Shown: positions 25,653 through 34,948, counted from the first letter of the stretch. The stretch is DNA of 45,885 nucleotides from Bacteroides sp. 519 (GCF_010500955.1 NZ_QVMJ01000022.1:1-45885), one strand, 5' to 3'. A program made the numbers and translations. The notes: generated by a model not told the origin, from the sequence alone.

Positions 25653-25684
25653 CTTGTGGAAACCCTGTACTTTCCCTACCTTTG
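25653..25684 (+). promoter_or_regulatory. Promoter of the HU-addAB operon
   Basis: CTTG (25653-25656), 20 bp, TACCTTTG (25677-25684). The start point would be about 25690, leaving a leader of about 190 nt that contains the whole palindromic array. Confidence 0.6.
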
Positions 25685-25686
25685 CT

Positions 25687-25805
25687 ACAGAGTTTTCTTT
25701 TAGGGAGATGCGCATCTCCCCTATACCGAGATGCACATCTCCCATACACCAAGACGTGCATCTCCCCTATGCCGAGATGCGCATCTCCCTCAAGGAAAAC
25801 TCTGT
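25687..25805. repeat. Palindromic array in the HU-addAB leader
   Basis: Outer arms ACAGAGTTTTC (25687-25697) and GAAAACTCTGT (25795-25805). Inside are four palindromes, each a form of GGGAGATGCGCATCTCCC, centred near 25711, 25734, 25757 and 25780, so with a period of about 23 bp and linkers such as CTATAC. The rest of 25542-25881 holds only the two promoters; no gene is seen there. Confidence 0.85.
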
Positions 25806-25881
25806 ACTATATAAAAGGAAAAGCCGAAGAACATTCTGGAAAATACCGGAGAAAACAAAAACTTAATATTATATTCTACTT

Positions 25882-26292
25882 ATGCCAGTACTGTATGTTG
25901 CCCGAAAAAAAACGTTTAGTATAAAAGGAATCCTGAAATCTTTATATTTCATAGTACCCAAAGCTTTACAGAAAAAAGGTGTTTCCGAAAATGAATTGGC
26001 AGATAGCTTAGCCGAATTAAGTTCACTATCTCCTGGAGATGTATTATCTGTACTAAGATTGCTTCCAGCCCAGATAGCAAAAGAAATAAAAAACGGACGA
26101 ACAGTAACAATAGACGGGCTGGGAACTTTCTACATAGCAGTAAGCAGTGATGGAGCAGAAACCCCGGAAGAATGTAAACCCAAAAACATCCGCTCGTACC
26201 GTGTTTGTTTCAGAGCAGACGACACTATGAAAAATCATATGCTCAACTGCAAATTCGAACGTATACCCGACAACGACACTGAAAACAAATAA
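25882..26292 (+). CDS. HU-family DNA-binding protein (HU-HIG type)
   Basis: 136 residues. It is a diverged HU/IHF fold: an N-terminal strand-helix region (LYFIVPKALQKKGVSENELADSL, in two parts), then IKNGRTVTIDGLGTFYIAV (about 72-90), the hallmark of the family, and an arm region ending in CFRADDTMKNHM. A hydrophilic tail completes it. It probably binds DNA in the cytoplasm. Its stop overlaps the addA ATG by one base (TAATG), so it is translationally coupled to the repair helicase-nuclease, suggesting a shared task such as shaping DNA ends. Confidence 0.85.
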   Translation: MPVLYVARKKTFSIKGILKSLYFIVPKALQKKGVSENELADSLAELSSLSPGDVLSVLRLLPAQIAKEIKNGRTVTIDGLGTFYIAVSSDGAETPEECKPKNIRSYRVCFRADDTMKNHMLNCKFERIPDNDTENK

Positions 26293-29200
26293 TGAGCGAA
26301 CTCCTTATCTACAAAGCCTCTGCTGGCTCTGGTAAAACCTTTACCCTGGCCGTAGAGTACATAAAACAACTTATTTTATATCCACGCGCTTACAAAAGTA
26401 TACTCGCTGTAACCTTTACCAATAAGGCCACAGCCGAGATGAAAGAACGTATACTAAGCCAGCTATACGGCATTTGGAGCAACGATAAAGGTTCCGAAGC
26501 CTATCTGAAACGCTTAATGGAAGAAACCAGGCTGAGTGCCAAGGAAATCCGTAATGCATCAGGCCAAGCGCTTACAAATATTCTTCACGATTATAGCCAC
26601 TTCCGGGTAGAGACGATCGACTCATTCTTTCAGTCGCTTATGCGAAATCTGGCCCGTGAGTTGGAACTTACACCCAACCTCAATATCGAATTAAATCAAG
26701 ATGATATATTGAGTGAGGCTGTAGATTCCATGATTGAAAAGTTAACCCACAACTCGCCCATGCTGCTTTGGTTGCTGGATTATATCAATGAACGAATAGC
26801 TAACGATAAACGCTGGAATGTTTCGGACGAGGTTAAGAAATTCGGAAAAAACATTTTCAACGAAGAATATATAGAAAAAGGGGTAGCCCTTCGGGAGAAA
26901 CTGAAAAATCCCGAAATAATCCGGGGGTATAAAGAAAAGCTGAATCTGCTAATGAAAGAAGCCATTGCCGAAATGACTGTTTACTGCGATTGGTTTGAAC
27001 AGACATTAGAGATGAACAGCATGACACCAGAAGATTTCAGAAAGAGCATCCGCAGTTACTTTAGCAAATTGCGGAAAGGCATACTTAACGATAATCTGCG
27101 AAACCAAACCGTGGAAAGATGTTTAACCGAACCGGATTACTGGGCCTACAAGAAAGCACGCTATTATACAGAAATAACTTTGATGGCCGAGAATACTTTT
27201 ATTCCGTTGTTACAGAAAACGGAAATGGCTCGCCAAAAAAACAACGTCATTGTAAACAGTTGCAGGTTATCTTTGCAGCACCTTCACAAAGTACAGCTTC
27301 TGGCAGGTATCGACGAAGAAGTGCGTGAGCAAAACCGGTTGAATAACCGTTTTTTACTTTCGGATACAAATGCACTGCTCCATTCGCTGATTAAAGATGA
27401 TGATTCTTCGTTTGTATTCGAAAAAATAGGTAGCAGCATTCGCAATGTAATGATTGATGAGTTTCAGGACACCAGCCGTATGCAGTGGGAAAATTTCAAG
27501 CTACTGTTACTGGAGGGGCTATCGCAAGGAGCCGACAGTTTAATTGTTGGCGACGTAAAACAATCCATCTATCGCTGGCGTAATGGCGACTGGGGAATAT
27601 TGAATGGATTGACCGACCGTATTGCTAACTTCCCCATCAATCTTAAAACGTTGGTTACCAACCGCCGAAGCGAAACCAACATTATTGAATTTAACAATAA
27701 ATTTTTCACTGCGGCTGTAAATTACCTTAATGAAATGCATCGTACTGATTTGGGGATAAATTGCGAACCACTGCAAAAAGCCTATAAAGATGTAGTACAG
27801 AAATCTCCGAAGGAAATACAAAAGGGATATGTAAAAGTATCTTTCGTTAATGCTGAAAACAAAGACGAATATATTGAAAATACACTTCTGGAATTGGGTA
27901 AACAGGTACAAACGTTACTCGAGGCAGGAGTACAAACCAATGATATAGCCATATTGGTGCGCAAAAACAAAATGATACCGCAGATAGCGGAATATTTTGA
28001 TAAAACGATGAACTGCAAAATCATTTCGGACGAAGCTTTCAGACTGGATGCCTCATTGGCAATCTCTATTATGATTAACGCAGTGCGTTATCTTTCTTCG
28101 CCTAGTGATAACATAGCCCGTGCCCAACTGATTATATCTTACCAGAACGACATATTAAACAACCCTATAAGCCGCAATGAGTTACTACTCAATCCGGATG
28201 ATTCTTATCTTCCTACGGAGTTTATTGAAAACCTCGACCGCTTGCGGTTAATGCCTTTATACGAACTGTTGGAAGAGCTATTTATTCTTTTCCGCATGGA
28301 ACTGATAGCAAATCAGGATGCCTATCTGTTCTCCTTTTTTGATGCGGTTCTGGATTACCTGCAAGATAACTCTCCGGATTTAACAAGTTTTATTCAGCAT
28401 TGGGATAAAACCCTGTGCAGCAAAACGATCCCCAACGGCGAAGTAGAAGGAATACGCATTTTCTCTATTCATAAATCGAAAGGGCTTGAGTTTCATACGG
28501 TTCTGGTTCCCTTCTGCGATTGGAAACTGGAAAATGAAACCATGCAACAACTGGTTTGGTGTTTCCCCGAAGTAGCTCCTTTTAATGAGTTAGACATTGT
28601 TCCTATCAACTATTCTGCTCAAATGGCACAGTCTATTTATTTAAAGGATTATCTGCACGAGCGAATGCAGTTATGGGTAGATAACCTTAATTTGCTGTAT
28701 GTAGCTTTTACACGTGCCGGAAAAAATCTTATTGTGTGGAGTAAGGAAGTACAAAAAAACACTGTCAGTGAGTTGTTAGCTAATGCCCTTCCGTATGCCG
28801 AATATGGCGAAATTTGTCCATCGGAAGCTAAAACCGAAACAAAGGTTACCAACAAACTGTTGCAGAAACCTTCTAAACTTCCGGTTAAAATGGAATCTAC
28901 CAGACACGATATACAATTTAAACAATCCAACCGATCGGCCGATTTTATTCAAGGAATTGAAGAAGCCGACTCCGATTTCAGGTTCCTGGATCGTGGCCGG
29001 ATGCTCCATACTTTATTCTCATGGATAAAATCTATAAACGATATTGGGCCTGCCATTGAACAATTAATTTTCGAGGGGGTTATAGGTAGTAAGGAGCAGG
29101 AAGAAGAAATACGAAACATTACTCACAAGGCTTTCTCTTTACCTGCCGTGCAGGATTGGTATTCGGGCGAATGGCATCTTTTTAACGAATGTGCCATTAT

Positions 29201-29414
29201 ATATAAAGAAAACGGTATGATGCAGCTTCGCCGGCCCGACAGGGTAATGATGAAAGATGGCCGCGTAGTGGTGGTCGATTTTAAGTTCGGAAAGCCTCAG
29301 AAACAGTACCGTAAACAGCTACTAGAGTACATGGACCTATTAAACCGGATGGGATATACCAACATTGAAGGATACCTTTGGTACGTAGATAAAGAATTAA
29401 TAGAACAAATATAA
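26292..29414 (+). CDS. addA: AddA-like UvrD-type helicase/exonuclease subunit
   Basis: 1040 residues. Superfamily 1 helicase motifs: Walker A in ASAGSGKT (about 9-16), TFTNKATAEMKER (motif Ia, about 41-53), Walker B in MIDEFQDTSR (about 387-396), GDVKQSIYRWRNGD, and motif VI in LYVAFTRAGKNL (about 800-811). The C-terminus has a RecB-type nuclease: PDRVMMKDGRVVVVDFKFGK (about 978-997), with the DFK catalytic part and QLLEY after it. With AddB it resects double-strand breaks for RecA-dependent repair. It is annotated in relatives simply as a UvrD-like helicase. Confidence 0.92.
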   Translation: MSELLIYKASAGSGKTFTLAVEYIKQLILYPRAYKSILAVTFTNKATAEMKERILSQLYGIWSNDKGSEAYLKRLMEETRLSAKEIRNASGQALTNILHDYSHFRVETIDSFFQSLMRNLARELELTPNLNIELNQDDILSEAVDSMIEKLTHNSPMLLWLLDYINERIANDKRWNVSDEVKKFGKNIFNEEYIEKGVALREKLKNPEIIRGYKEKLNLLMKEAIAEMTVYCDWFEQTLEMNSMTPEDFRKSIRSYFSKLRKGILNDNLRNQTVERCLTEPDYWAYKKARYYTEITLMAENTFIPLLQKTEMARQKNNVIVNSCRLSLQHLHKVQLLAGIDEEVREQNRLNNRFLLSDTNALLHSLIKDDDSSFVFEKIGSSIRNVMIDEFQDTSRMQWENFKLLLLEGLSQGADSLIVGDVKQSIYRWRNGDWGILNGLTDRIANFPINLKTLVTNRRSETNIIEFNNKFFTAAVNYLNEMHRTDLGINCEPLQKAYKDVVQKSPKEIQKGYVKVSFVNAENKDEYIENTLLELGKQVQTLLEAGVQTNDIAILVRKNKMIPQIAEYFDKTMNCKIISDEAFRLDASLAISIMINAVRYLSSPSDNIARAQLIISYQNDILNNPISRNELLLNPDDSYLPTEFIENLDRLRLMPLYELLEELFILFRMELIANQDAYLFSFFDAVLDYLQDNSPDLTSFIQHWDKTLCSKTIPNGEVEGIRIFSIHKSKGLEFHTVLVPFCDWKLENETMQQLVWCFPEVAPFNELDIVPINYSAQMAQSIYLKDYLHERMQLWVDNLNLLYVAFTRAGKNLIVWSKEVQKNTVSELLANALPYAEYGEICPSEAKTETKVTNKLLQKPSKLPVKMESTRHDIQFKQSNRSADFIQGIEEADSDFRFLDRGRMLHTLFSWIKSINDIGPAIEQLIFEGVIGSKEQEEEIRNITHKAFSLPAVQDWYSGEWHLFNECAIIYKENGMMQLRRPDRVMMKDGRVVVVDFKFGKPQKQYRKQLLEYMDLLNRMGYTNIEGYLWYVDKELIEQI

Positions 29415-32290
29415 TGGAGCCATTTCTTAAGATTGTTGCACAGGACCTTTTCAAAAAGAAAGGAAATGATATGTCGCGCATTGCGGTAGTGTTCCCAAAC
29501 AAACGTGCCGGATTGTTTTTCAACGAGTATCTTGTTGAAGAGTCCGATATGCCATTATGGGCCAATCTACCGTTATGGTCGCCTGCTTACTTAAGCATTA
29601 GCGAACTGTTTCTGGGGTTCTCCTCACTCAAAACAGGCGATTCCATCAAGCTGATTACCGAACTTTATAAAGTGTTTCACCAGGAAATGGCTAACGACGA
29701 AACGCTGGACGATTTCTATTTCTGGGGAGAATTGCTGTTGAGCGACTTTGACGATGTAGATAAGAATCTCGTTAATGCCGAACAGCTCTTTGCCAACCTG
29801 AAAGATCTGAAACAGATTATGGATGATCTTGATTTTCTGGACGAAGAACAGGAAGCAGCCATCCAACAGTTCTTTTCCAACTTCTCCATAGAAAGACGAA
29901 CGGAGTTAAAAGAACGGTTTATCTCTATTTGGGATAAGCTGGAAGATATATATACCCAATACAAAAAGAATCTAACTGCGCTTGGCATAGCTTATGAGGG
30001 AATGATATACCGTGATGGAATCGAGAAACTGGTTCCGGAAAACCTTCCTTTTGACACCTATGTGTTCGTTGGCTTCAATGTACTTAACAAAATTGAATAC
30101 AAGCTATTTGAAGAACTTCAAAATGCAGGAAAAGCATTGTTCTATTGGGATTACGATGTCTTTTATACCAACAATAACCAGATAAAGCACGAGGCAGGCA
30201 CCTATATGGTTAAGAATCTGCATAACTTTCCTTCCTCGTTAAGTACGAAGTTATTCGATAACCTCAAGAAACCCAAGAAGATACAGTTTATTTCTTCCCC
30301 GACCGAAAATGCCCAAGCGCGTTTTCTTCCCGAGTGGGCAGAGAATATAGATTTCATCGCCGAAAAGGAAAATGCAGTAGTGTTATGCAACGAATCTCTT
30401 CTGTTGCCAATCTTGCATTCCATTCCCGAAGAGATAAGCAATGTAAATATCACAATGGGATTCCCTTTGTCGCAGACTCCGGCCTATACTTTTGTAAACG
30501 CATTGATCGAACTACAAACTACCGGATATGACAATAAATCAGGAAGATATACATTTACTGCTGTCGAAACCATCCTGAAACATCCCTATACACTGAGCCT
30601 ATCACCTAATGCCGATGCTTTGATACAGGATCTTACAGCAAACAATCGCTTTTATCCGCTTCCATCGGAGTTGCAAAGAGATGAAATTCTTCATCAGATA
30701 TTCACTCCTCAAAATACATTGATTGCTATCTGCAACCAGGTAACAGAGTTATTAAAAGAGATAACAACACTATACAGAAGTGAAGAAGATAGCGATGATG
30801 TTTTCAACCAGCTATACCGCGAATCTCTTTTTAAAAGCTACACAATAATCAACAGAATGCTCAACCTGCTTGAAAATGGCGAGTTGGATGTACGCGAAGA
30901 TACTTTTAAACGATTGGTATATAAGATATTACTATCTACCAATATACCTTTCCACGGTGAACCGGCCATCGGGATGCAGATTATGGGGGTTCTGGAAACG
31001 CGTAACCTTGATTTCAGAAATATCATTATCATGTCTTTCAATGAGGGACTGATGCCCCGCAGCACTGCCGATTCTTCGTTTATTCCGTTCTCACTGCGCA
31101 AGGCTTTTGGGATGACTACCATAGAACATCAGGATGCTATTTATGCGTATTATTTCTATCGCATGATTCAGCGGGCGGAGAATGTTACTATACTGTACAA
31201 TACTTCTTCTGGTGGAATCAATCCGGGTGAAGCTTCCCGCTTTATGCTTCAAATGCAGGTAGAATGGCCTTATCCTATTGAGCAAAAGTTTCTGGAAGCC
31301 GGTCAGTCGCCTCAAAAGTCAGCCGAGATAACCATCGCCAAAACTCCGGATGTTATAGAACGTTTACATCAGGTTTTTAATCTCGACCTGAACAAGAAAG
31401 CTAATTTTACCCCATCGGCTTTAAACATGTATATAGATTGTGGTTTGAAGTTCTACTACAATTTTATTGCTGGATTAAAAGAACGGAAAGAAGTGAATAC
31501 GGAAGTAGACTCTCCTACTTTCGGTAGTATCTTCCACCGGTCGGCAGAGTTAATTTACAGAAAACTAACAGAGTTCAACAGGATTATAAAGAAAGATGAT
31601 CTGGAAAAGCTTCTTAAGAACGACCGAATGATTCAGGCCTATGTGGATATTGCTTTTAAAGAGATATTCTTTCATATTCCCGAAGAAGAGGTTCCCGAAT
31701 ACAATGGTACACAGTTAATTAACTCCAAAGTTATTGCTACATACATCAAACAATTGCTTCGTAACGACCTGCAATATGCTCCGTTCGAAATGGTTGAGAT
31801 GGAAAAATGGGTAAGCGAAACCATCCGTGTAAAATCTGGAGACCTTTTGATCAATACCCGGATAGGTGGTATTATCGACCGTGTAGACTGCAAAGATAAC
31901 ACCCTCCGCATAGTAGATTATAAAACTGGAGGTAGTCCTAAAGTCCCCGAAAGTATTGAAGAGTTATTTATCTCAAGCGAGAAAAGACCGAATTATATTT
32001 TCCAAACCTTTCTGTATGCGGCTATCATGTGTCGACTGCAAAGTAAAAAGGTTGCTCCCTCGTTGTTGTATATTCACAGGGCAGCATCAGAAACATATTC
32101 GCCTGTTATAGAGATAAATAATTTTTTGGTAAGAACCCCGGTTTACGATTTTTCGGTATACGAGAAGGAATTCAGATCCAGACTTTATGTGTTGTTGGAA
32201 GAGATATTTAATTCAAGGATTCCTTTTACTCAAACGGATAATAAAAGGCGTTGTGAGTTCTGCGATTATAAATCACTGTGTAAAAGATAA
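29414..32290 (+). CDS. addB: AddB-like nuclease subunit with Fe-S cluster cysteines
   Basis: 958 residues. The N-terminus (VVFPNKRAGLFFNEYL) aligns with the AddB start but lacks a Walker A GKT, so the helicase part is probably inactive. The C-terminal nuclease has GGIIDRVDCKDNTLRIVDYK (about 818-837). Four cysteines surround it: C676 in DCGLKFYY and C947, C950 and C956, with spacing C-x2-C-x5-C, as in AddB iron-sulfur nucleases. It overlaps addA by one base (TAATGG). Downstream there is no further gene on this strand, only palindromic element B. Confidence 0.9.
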   Translation: MEPFLKIVAQDLFKKKGNDMSRIAVVFPNKRAGLFFNEYLVEESDMPLWANLPLWSPAYLSISELFLGFSSLKTGDSIKLITELYKVFHQEMANDETLDDFYFWGELLLSDFDDVDKNLVNAEQLFANLKDLKQIMDDLDFLDEEQEAAIQQFFSNFSIERRTELKERFISIWDKLEDIYTQYKKNLTALGIAYEGMIYRDGIEKLVPENLPFDTYVFVGFNVLNKIEYKLFEELQNAGKALFYWDYDVFYTNNNQIKHEAGTYMVKNLHNFPSSLSTKLFDNLKKPKKIQFISSPTENAQARFLPEWAENIDFIAEKENAVVLCNESLLLPILHSIPEEISNVNITMGFPLSQTPAYTFVNALIELQTTGYDNKSGRYTFTAVETILKHPYTLSLSPNADALIQDLTANNRFYPLPSELQRDEILHQIFTPQNTLIAICNQVTELLKEITTLYRSEEDSDDVFNQLYRESLFKSYTIINRMLNLLENGELDVREDTFKRLVYKILLSTNIPFHGEPAIGMQIMGVLETRNLDFRNIIIMSFNEGLMPRSTADSSFIPFSLRKAFGMTTIEHQDAIYAYYFYRMIQRAENVTILYNTSSGGINPGEASRFMLQMQVEWPYPIEQKFLEAGQSPQKSAEITIAKTPDVIERLHQVFNLDLNKKANFTPSALNMYIDCGLKFYYNFIAGLKERKEVNTEVDSPTFGSIFHRSAELIYRKLTEFNRIIKKDDLEKLLKNDRMIQAYVDIAFKEIFFHIPEEEVPEYNGTQLINSKVIATYIKQLLRNDLQYAPFEMVEMEKWVSETIRVKSGDLLINTRIGGIIDRVDCKDNTLRIVDYKTGGSPKVPESIEELFISSEKRPNYIFQTFLYAAIMCRLQSKKVAPSLLYIHRAASETYSPVIEINNFLVRTPVYDFSVYEKEFRSRLYVLLEEIFNSRIPFTQTDNKRRCEFCDYKSLCKR

Positions 32291-32342
32291 ATCAAAACTA
32301 CAATATTAGTCTGGGAGGAAGCACAGACAAAACAAACTATTT

Positions 32343-32531
32343 AGAGGCCAATGGCCTCAATCCAATAGCATAGGGCAAAGCCCTATGTAACATATCGAAT
32401 ATACAGAAAGACCCCAAAGGGGTCAACGCAAACCATAACTATAACTGCGTTGACCCCTTTGGGGTCAATAAAAAATACTTTCCTCTTCGTAGGGCTTTGC
32501 CCTACGCTATTGCATAGAGGCCGTTGGCCTC
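32343..32531. repeat. Intergenic mirrored palindromic element B
   Basis: Six short perfect or near-perfect palindromes in mirrored order. GAGGCCAATGGCCTC (32344-32358), a CATAGGGC/GCCCTATG hairpin (32369-32387) and GACCCCAAAGGGGTC (32410-32424) are followed by the complements in reverse order: GACCCCTTTGGGGTC (32452-32466), GTAGGGCTTTGCCCTAC (32489-32505) and GAGGCCGTTGGCCTC (32517-32531). The central pair extends over 21 bp (32410-32430 with 32446-32466). It lies between the convergent addB and 32534 genes and could terminate both. Confidence 0.9.
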
Positions 32532-32533
32532 AA

Positions 32534-32860
32534 TTAAAGAATAATTAACTGGCTGTTTTTCTGCGGTTGAGTAAGAGTAAAATCGAAAGGATATATTTGT
32601 ATAATCCGAACCTCTGATAACACAGGTATATCAGAGGCATTTCCTTGTACTTGCTTATTTGAATAAAACTCAGGGTTGAGAACCGTTTGGACTTCTTCGG
32701 TAACAGGCAATAAACAAATAATTCCCTGCATCCATGATACTGCTTCAATTTCTTCGGTTAAGGGAAAAAGCAGTATTCCATCGCCTTTTTCTTCCACAAC
32801 ATACTGTTTCAGAAAGCCATATTCCGGAATATAAATGTAATTTGCTGCAAAACGTTTCAT
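32534..32860 (-). CDS. Small conserved-looking protein of unknown function
   Basis: 108 residues, beta-rich, no signal peptide. MKRFAANYIYIPEYGFLKQY, then GDGILLF and MQGIICLLPV, look like the N-terminal beta-sandwich of amidohydrolases without the catalytic barrel. That likeness is weak and from memory. It overlaps the DUF4296 gene by 4 bp (ATGA) and is therefore the last gene of the ileS operon. No catalytic residues are visible. Confidence 0.55.
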   Translation of the reverse strand: MKRFAANYIYIPEYGFLKQYVVEEKGDGILLFPLTEEIEAVSWMQGIICLLPVTEEVQTVLNPEFYSNKQVQGNASDIPVLSEVRIIQIYPFDFTLTQPQKNSQLIIL

Positions 32861-33780
32861 TTGCTAACAGAGGAAGGACGAGCCCTTTCCATCCGCTGGG
32901 GTTGTTCTTGTAGAACTTCGGTTGGCTCAATAGGTTTGATTTTCTCCGGTTCAGGTTTTAGTATCTTCTCTGTTGCAACAACTGTGTCGGTACGGGTGGT
33001 TAATGTATCTTGCGAGTGGTAACGCATCAACGAAATACTATCTATCCACAAGGGTTTAACAGAGTTATCTTTGGCATTATAATAAATAAAGCCTTTGATT
33101 TCCTTTATCTTACCCAAAGTATCCGAATGCAAACGAATGGTATCCATTCCTGAAGTGACTATTTTTCTTATATCGCTGATTATACTATCATTATCGTATA
33201 TAATATGCATAGCCATAATAGCGGCCCGGTTACTATCAACCTCATGTCCCAGGAAATTGTAATTTACCTGCCACGACAATGTATCACGATCATAGAAATT
33301 TGTATCCGATGGCAGATTAAAGGTGATCTTATTATTTAAAGGATGTCCTGTTAAGCGGTATATCTTTTCAAGGAACCAAACATTAATGCTATCGCCCGAT
33401 TCAGATACCATTGGTTTGTTGTCGCGAATAGAAATCAGTCTCTTTACATCATTCAAATCGTTTTTCAAGCGTTTACTTACTTTTTCGTAAACTTTAGAAA
33501 GTACTTCGGTGTTACGTGTGTACCAAACCATAGATGAGTCGAATGCAGCTTGAGTAGTACCGTATTTCTTAAATACATCTTCTACATACAGAGCCTTTTT
33601 GTAGTTTTCATTATATGGCAAACCGTCTCCCATGGCTTTTGCAATATGATAATCGTATAGCAATTGCTCCATGGTACTTTCGGGAATAACATCTTTGGGT
33701 CTTTTTATTCCACAACTCATGAAAATAAAAAGCCCCAGAAAACAACAAACCAGACTATATGTTCTATTTACTCTTTTCAA
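32857..33780 (-). CDS. DUF4296 lipoprotein
   Basis: 307 residues. A signal peptide ends in FIFMSC, giving a lipidated Cys near residue 23. The DUF4296 domain follows (about 30-120): VIPESTMEQLLYDYHIAKAM and a helical stretch through YEKVSKRLKNDL. The C-terminal third is Pro/Glu-rich and probably disordered. Function is unknown. The apparent start is TTG at 33780, lying inside the end of lspA; no ATG gives a full signal peptide. Coupling to lspA is notable because LspA processes exactly such lipoproteins. Confidence 0.85.
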   Translation of the reverse strand: MKRVNRTYSLVCCFLGLFIFMSCGIKRPKDVIPESTMEQLLYDYHIAKAMGDGLPYNENYKKALYVEDVFKKYGTTQAAFDSSMVWYTRNTEVLSKVYEKVSKRLKNDLNDVKRLISIRDNKPMVSESGDSINVWFLEKIYRLTGHPLNNKITFNLPSDTNFYDRDTLSWQVNYNFLGHEVDSNRAAIMAMHIIYDNDSIISDIRKIVTSGMDTIRLHSDTLGKIKEIKGFIYYNAKDNSVKPLWIDSISLMRYHSQDTLTTRTDTVVATEKILKPEPEKIKPIEPTEVLQEQPQRMERARPSSVSK

Positions 33781-34420
33781 CTTTATCTGTCTTATCCGAA
33801 TGATATATAGTATTCAAATATCTACCATAAAACAAAATCAAGGCAATCATGCCACAACTTATTGCAGCATCAGCAAAATTAAATATCGGGCTAAAGAAAA
33901 CAAACTCTTGACCTCCCATGCCAAATGGCATCCATGTAGGCCATGTAGTTTGTATGATGGGGAAATAAAACATGTCTACTACTTTACCATGGAACCAGGA
34001 AGAATACCCTTCTCCTATTGGAACAAAGTTAGCAACATTACGGATAACCGGATCGCTGGCTTCGAAAATAACTCCATAAAAGATACTGTCGATTATATTA
34101 CCAATAGCTCCGGCAAGTATCAGAGATACACAAATAACATATCCGGTTTTGAGTTTTTGCTTAATTATCTTCGCCAAGTACCAGCCAATCACACTGACTG
34201 CCACTATACGGAACAAGGTGAGGAATAATTTACCAAATATTTCCATACCAAAAGCCATTCCATTGTTCTCTGTAAAATAAATAAAGAACCAATCGGTTAT
34301 CCGGATACTTTCGTGCCAATACATATTGGTTTTAATCCAGATCTTTATCCACTGGTCAATGATTAATACAAGTAAAACTATTATAATGGATAACTGTCCT
34401 TTGGATAGTGAAATTTTCAT
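33764..34420 (-). CDS. lspA: Lipoprotein signal peptidase (signal peptidase II)
   Basis: An inner-membrane aspartyl protease that removes lipoprotein signal peptides. 218 residues, longer than the E. coli enzyme of about 164 but usual for Bacteroidetes. Four membrane helices are visible, with NNGMAFGM (about 53-60), AGAIGNIIDSIFYGVIFE holding the first catalytic Asp (about 112) and FNFADAAIS holding the second (about 184). An insertion of about 30 residues between the two catalytic motifs accounts for the extra length. The window itself encodes several substrates (at 16204, 16750, 18432 and 32857). Confidence 0.95.
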   Translation of the reverse strand: MKISLSKGQLSIIIVLLVLIIDQWIKIWIKTNMYWHESIRITDWFFIYFTENNGMAFGMEIFGKLFLTLFRIVAVSVIGWYLAKIIKQKLKTGYVICVSLILAGAIGNIIDSIFYGVIFEASDPVIRNVANFVPIGEGYSSWFHGKVVDMFYFPIIQTTWPTWMPFGMGGQEFVFFSPIFNFADAAISCGMIALILFYGRYLNTIYHSDKTDKVEKSK

Positions 34421-34434
34421 TCGGTTTATAGTTT

Positions 34435-34506
34435 GTAGTAAGTAGCAAGAATAAAGTAGTAAGAAGCAAGAATGCGATGCCGCATGGTATTCTTACTACT
34501 TACTAC
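34435..34506. repeat. Inverted-repeat element D between lspA and the TraR/DksA gene
   Basis: Arms GTAGTAAGTAGCAAGAAT (34435-34452) and 34489-34506 pair at 17 of 18 positions. A partial extra copy of the left arm (AGTAGTAAGAAGCAAGAAT, about 34455-34473) and a small GCGATGCCGC core lie inside. It lies within the ileS-lspA transcript, so it would form an RNA hairpin between the two genes. Confidence 0.7.
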
Positions 34507-34531
34507 TTATTTCTAAATTCTGTATATTTAA

Positions 34532-34912
34532 TTATTTCTTTCCTTCATTTTTGGCCTCGATACTCAACGTTGCATGCGGAACAGCACGAAGACGTTCGGC
34601 AGGAATCAATTTTCCTGTTTCGCGGCATATACCGTAAGTTTTATTCTCAATACGTATCAAAGCTGCCTGTAGTCCCTGAATGAACTTCTGCTGACGAGCT
34701 GCAAGACGTGTTGTTTCTTCTTTCGATAAAGTACTCGCACCCTCTTCCAACACTTTATATGTTGGTGATGTATCGTCGGTATCATTACCGTCTTTATTCA
34801 TGATGCTACTTTTAAGAAGCTCATAATCGCGTTGAGCCAATTCCAGTTTCTCCATGATTATCTTCCGGAACTCTTCTAACTCTACATCTGAATATCTGGT
34901 TTTTTCTGCCAT
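34532..34912 (-). CDS. TraR/DksA-family RNA polymerase-binding protein with degenerate zinc finger
   Basis: 126 residues. A coiled-coil N-terminal half contains DGNDTDDTSPTYKVLE, which supplies the acidic tip residues that reach the polymerase secondary channel in this family. The C-terminal finger reads YGICRETGKLIPAERLRAVP and then ATLSIEAK: only one of the four zinc-binding cysteines remains. It may modulate transcription initiation, perhaps with (p)ppGpp, but zinc binding is not expected. It lies between ileS and lspA on the same strand. The same cysteine loss seems common in Bacteroidetes, so this is not a broken copy. Confidence 0.9.
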   Translation of the reverse strand: MAEKTRYSDVELEEFRKIIMEKLELAQRDYELLKSSIMNKDGNDTDDTSPTYKVLEEGASTLSKEETTRLAARQQKFIQGLQAALIRIENKTYGICRETGKLIPAERLRAVPHATLSIEAKNEGKK

Positions 34913-34948
34913 AACTCTGTAATTTAAAAATAGTAATTAGCAAATGGT

